This document shows, piece after piece, positions 62,111-64,000 of a DNA stretch of 64,000 nt (within the stretch, counting starts at the first letter, position 1; each line of letters starts with the position of its first letter). A model generated the notes under the pieces. It did no database searches, was not told the origin of the DNA, and saw only the letters and a list, made by a program, of their open reading frames with translations. Made by a program: the position numbers and the translations under genes. The DNA is from Sycobia sp. Sy_11 (Eukaryota; Arthropoda; Insecta; Hymenoptera; Epichrysomallidae): positions 3,494,001 through 3,558,000 of the forward strand of contig JACCIC010000001.1 of NCBI GenBank assembly GCA_018907035.1. The letters run 5' to 3'.

Positions 62111-63164
62111 GCGCAATGACGACGGTATTTTTCCAGGTTTACTTTTCTATTTTTTTTTTTTTTCGATTCTATCTTAAGCGCATTCGCCGATTTTTTTATA
62201 GATTTTATAGAATTCATCGTTGTAGTTTATACTTTTCAGCAATTTCTACATAAGCGTAATTATGAATGTTAGGACTTGTAAATTCCATTAGCTGGGTATA
62301 GGTAGTTCGTCTACTTTCAATGCGGGATGAAATGCATCATTTAATTTATTTACTAATATTGATTTATTGCAAAGGATGCTAAGTACATACCTTATTATTA
62401 TCAATTAAATGAGTATCAATATTTGTAAGCGTTACTTCATCAAAACTACAATTATTAATGCATAGACAATAACATGCAAATCCAGGGTTAACTATAGTCT
62501 CGAAATTAAAACTACATCAACCGAGTAGATTCCCTCACGAGGAAGTTACCTATATATAAGATTACAATTAATTGGCTACTAGCTATAGCAGAAGAGGATT
62601 ATAAAAATATATAGTTTTGCCGTAAATATTAAGCGTTGATGTAGCGATAATGTGGTAAATGTGATATTCTTATTAATCGATGAATTAATGTATAATGATG
62701 TGTGTTTAGTACGTCTATTATTATTCTCTGTTTTGGAAAGATTGAAAATCCAGGTAGGGATTTGATTGGAAATACTAGAATCGAAGGTAATACAAATTAA
62801 AGACTATTAAAGCTTTTAAAATTATGCTATTATCTTGTTGTTTTGAGTATTATAATTTGAAATATTTAATATGACTTATTTTACAGTTTGAAAGATACGT
62901 AAAAAACTACCAATCCGTGGTCAGCTATTAATAAAAAAGTTTTAATGTTAAATTTGAAACGCCAATTTTCCCCGTTAGAATAATCTAACTATGTTATTGA
63001 GAAATAGCAAGTATAAATAAATAATGTAGTAGATTCTTTATTCAATTGGAGGTGGTGGACATTTTTCGGAATTAAATCTTTGAATGATTAAAACTTATAG
63101 TTCTTTGAAAAATTGTATAATACCCATCAAAACATTGAACTTGCGCTTCTTCCTCTTCCGCTCT
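62111..63164. other. No gene seen
   Basis: AT-rich, no supported open frame. Confidence 0.55.
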
Positions 63165-63480
63165 AATATCTCACAGTGAGTCTATTCTCTGTATAATGAG
63201 CCTTGCTCGCGGTGCCATTACCCAGTAGTTTAAAGTCTCGTTCAGAAGCTTTTGAGATTCTCTCTTTGTGTTTCTTCTCGGAAACGCAATATGACTCTAG
63301 GGGGGTGGGAGGTTCTCAGCACAGCAAGTAACTTCACTACTGCCTAGCAGCAGGTAAGTCCAGAACAATCAAGAGTTTATAACTCCAGGGATCGTTGTCA
63401 TTTTTTCATTACCAGCTGGAAAGCCTGGATGACACCACCCACTGTCGCCTACTTGATACAAAAAATAAATAAATAAATAG
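63165..63480 (+). mobile_element. Candidate LINE or SINE 3' end
   Basis: A more complex, GC-richer stretch than its surroundings, ending in an (AATA)n tail (AAAAAATAAATAAATAAATA near 63461). Such tails are usual for non-LTR retroelements. No coding similarity was recognised. Confidence 0.25.
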
Positions 63481-64000
63481 GAATCGACGTTGAGCCCCTA
63501 TCAGGGCAACAATGAATTTCATTGAAATTTTAATATTATTTCAAGATCCTGGATAACATGTTATTATAGCTCGCTCGGATTTTCGTACAATTAAACTGAA
63601 ATCGTGTATTCGTGGGCAAATACGTAGCGGCACATCGCAGCAGCACTTCCAATCCATATAGATGTCTGTCTTCAATTTTAGAACTACGCAAATGAAAGGA
63701 TGAGTTTCTAGTTATTATATGAACCCAAACACGTATGGAATTGGCAGAGCAGAAATTACTCATAATACGTTACTACATATTGCAATCAGCAATCTCGGGA
63801 CAAAATGATATGGACAGACTGAAGTTGGTATATCCTTAAAATGAACCAATTAAGAAAAATTTGACAGTACATTCGGTATTGTAAATACGACCTTTTGCTA
63901 TCTGAAAAAATGTTTTGAATTCTATTCAGCCATCATTAGGCGATTTTATAATACGAATGATATCTCTCAAATTGAATAAGCGAATCTTAACTTATTTCAG

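Overview
The window looks like nuclear DNA of an insect, most likely a hymenopteran (possibly a chalcid-type parasitoid wasp; this is an inference). The grounds are a very AT-rich background, spliced genes with GT/AG introns, many long (TA)n microsatellites, tRNA-derived SINE copies, mariner transposons, and a C-type lectin of the 'hemolymph lipopolysaccharide-binding protein' type common in Hymenoptera. Gene density is low. No bacterial operon, CRISPR array, rRNA gene or convincing intact tRNA gene was seen.

The best-supported content lies at 37-60 kb. Two tandem paralogous genes on the + strand (SPH1, 37131-41083; SPH2, 50840-59671) each rebuild from four exons with matching lengths and phases (64/320/315/207-210 nt). 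They encode secreted chymotrypsin-fold proteins of 301 and 302 residues. In both, the catalytic serine of GDSGGP is replaced by arginine (ADRGNP, GDRGNP), so both are serine protease homologs without protease activity. SPH1 has also lost the catalytic histidine. Between them, on the - strand (43473-45479), sits a three-exon secreted C-type lectin. Inactive serine protease homologs and lectins of this type act in insect haemolymph immunity or in venom, so the trio may be a small immune or venom cluster.

Intron 1 of SPH2 holds an apparently complete Mos1-type mariner (54578-55863) with TA duplications, terminal inverted repeats, and an uninterrupted 345-residue DD34D transposase, only 78 bp upstream of exon 2. 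Decayed mariners of other lineages lie at 12.6-13.5, 26.0-26.7 and 49.0-49.6 kb, with a 43-bp fragment at 15.98 kb.

The left half (1-37 kb) is mostly non-coding. It holds a hammerhead-ribozyme-like fold near 3.5 kb and a degraded relative near 2.1 kb. CpG-rich, microsatellite-rich islands lie at 3.65-4.66, 7.25-8.70 and 25.2-25.65 kb. A SINE with an 11-bp target-site duplication lies at 17.76-17.97 kb. A truncated SMYD4-like TPR exon lies at 20.66-21.15 kb, and a possible eroded SMYD4-like sequence lies on the opposite strand at about 23.2-24.2 kb. The right end (60-64 kb) has another CpG-rich island (60.55-62.1 kb) with TATA-like sequence and long GA, CT and TA tracts.
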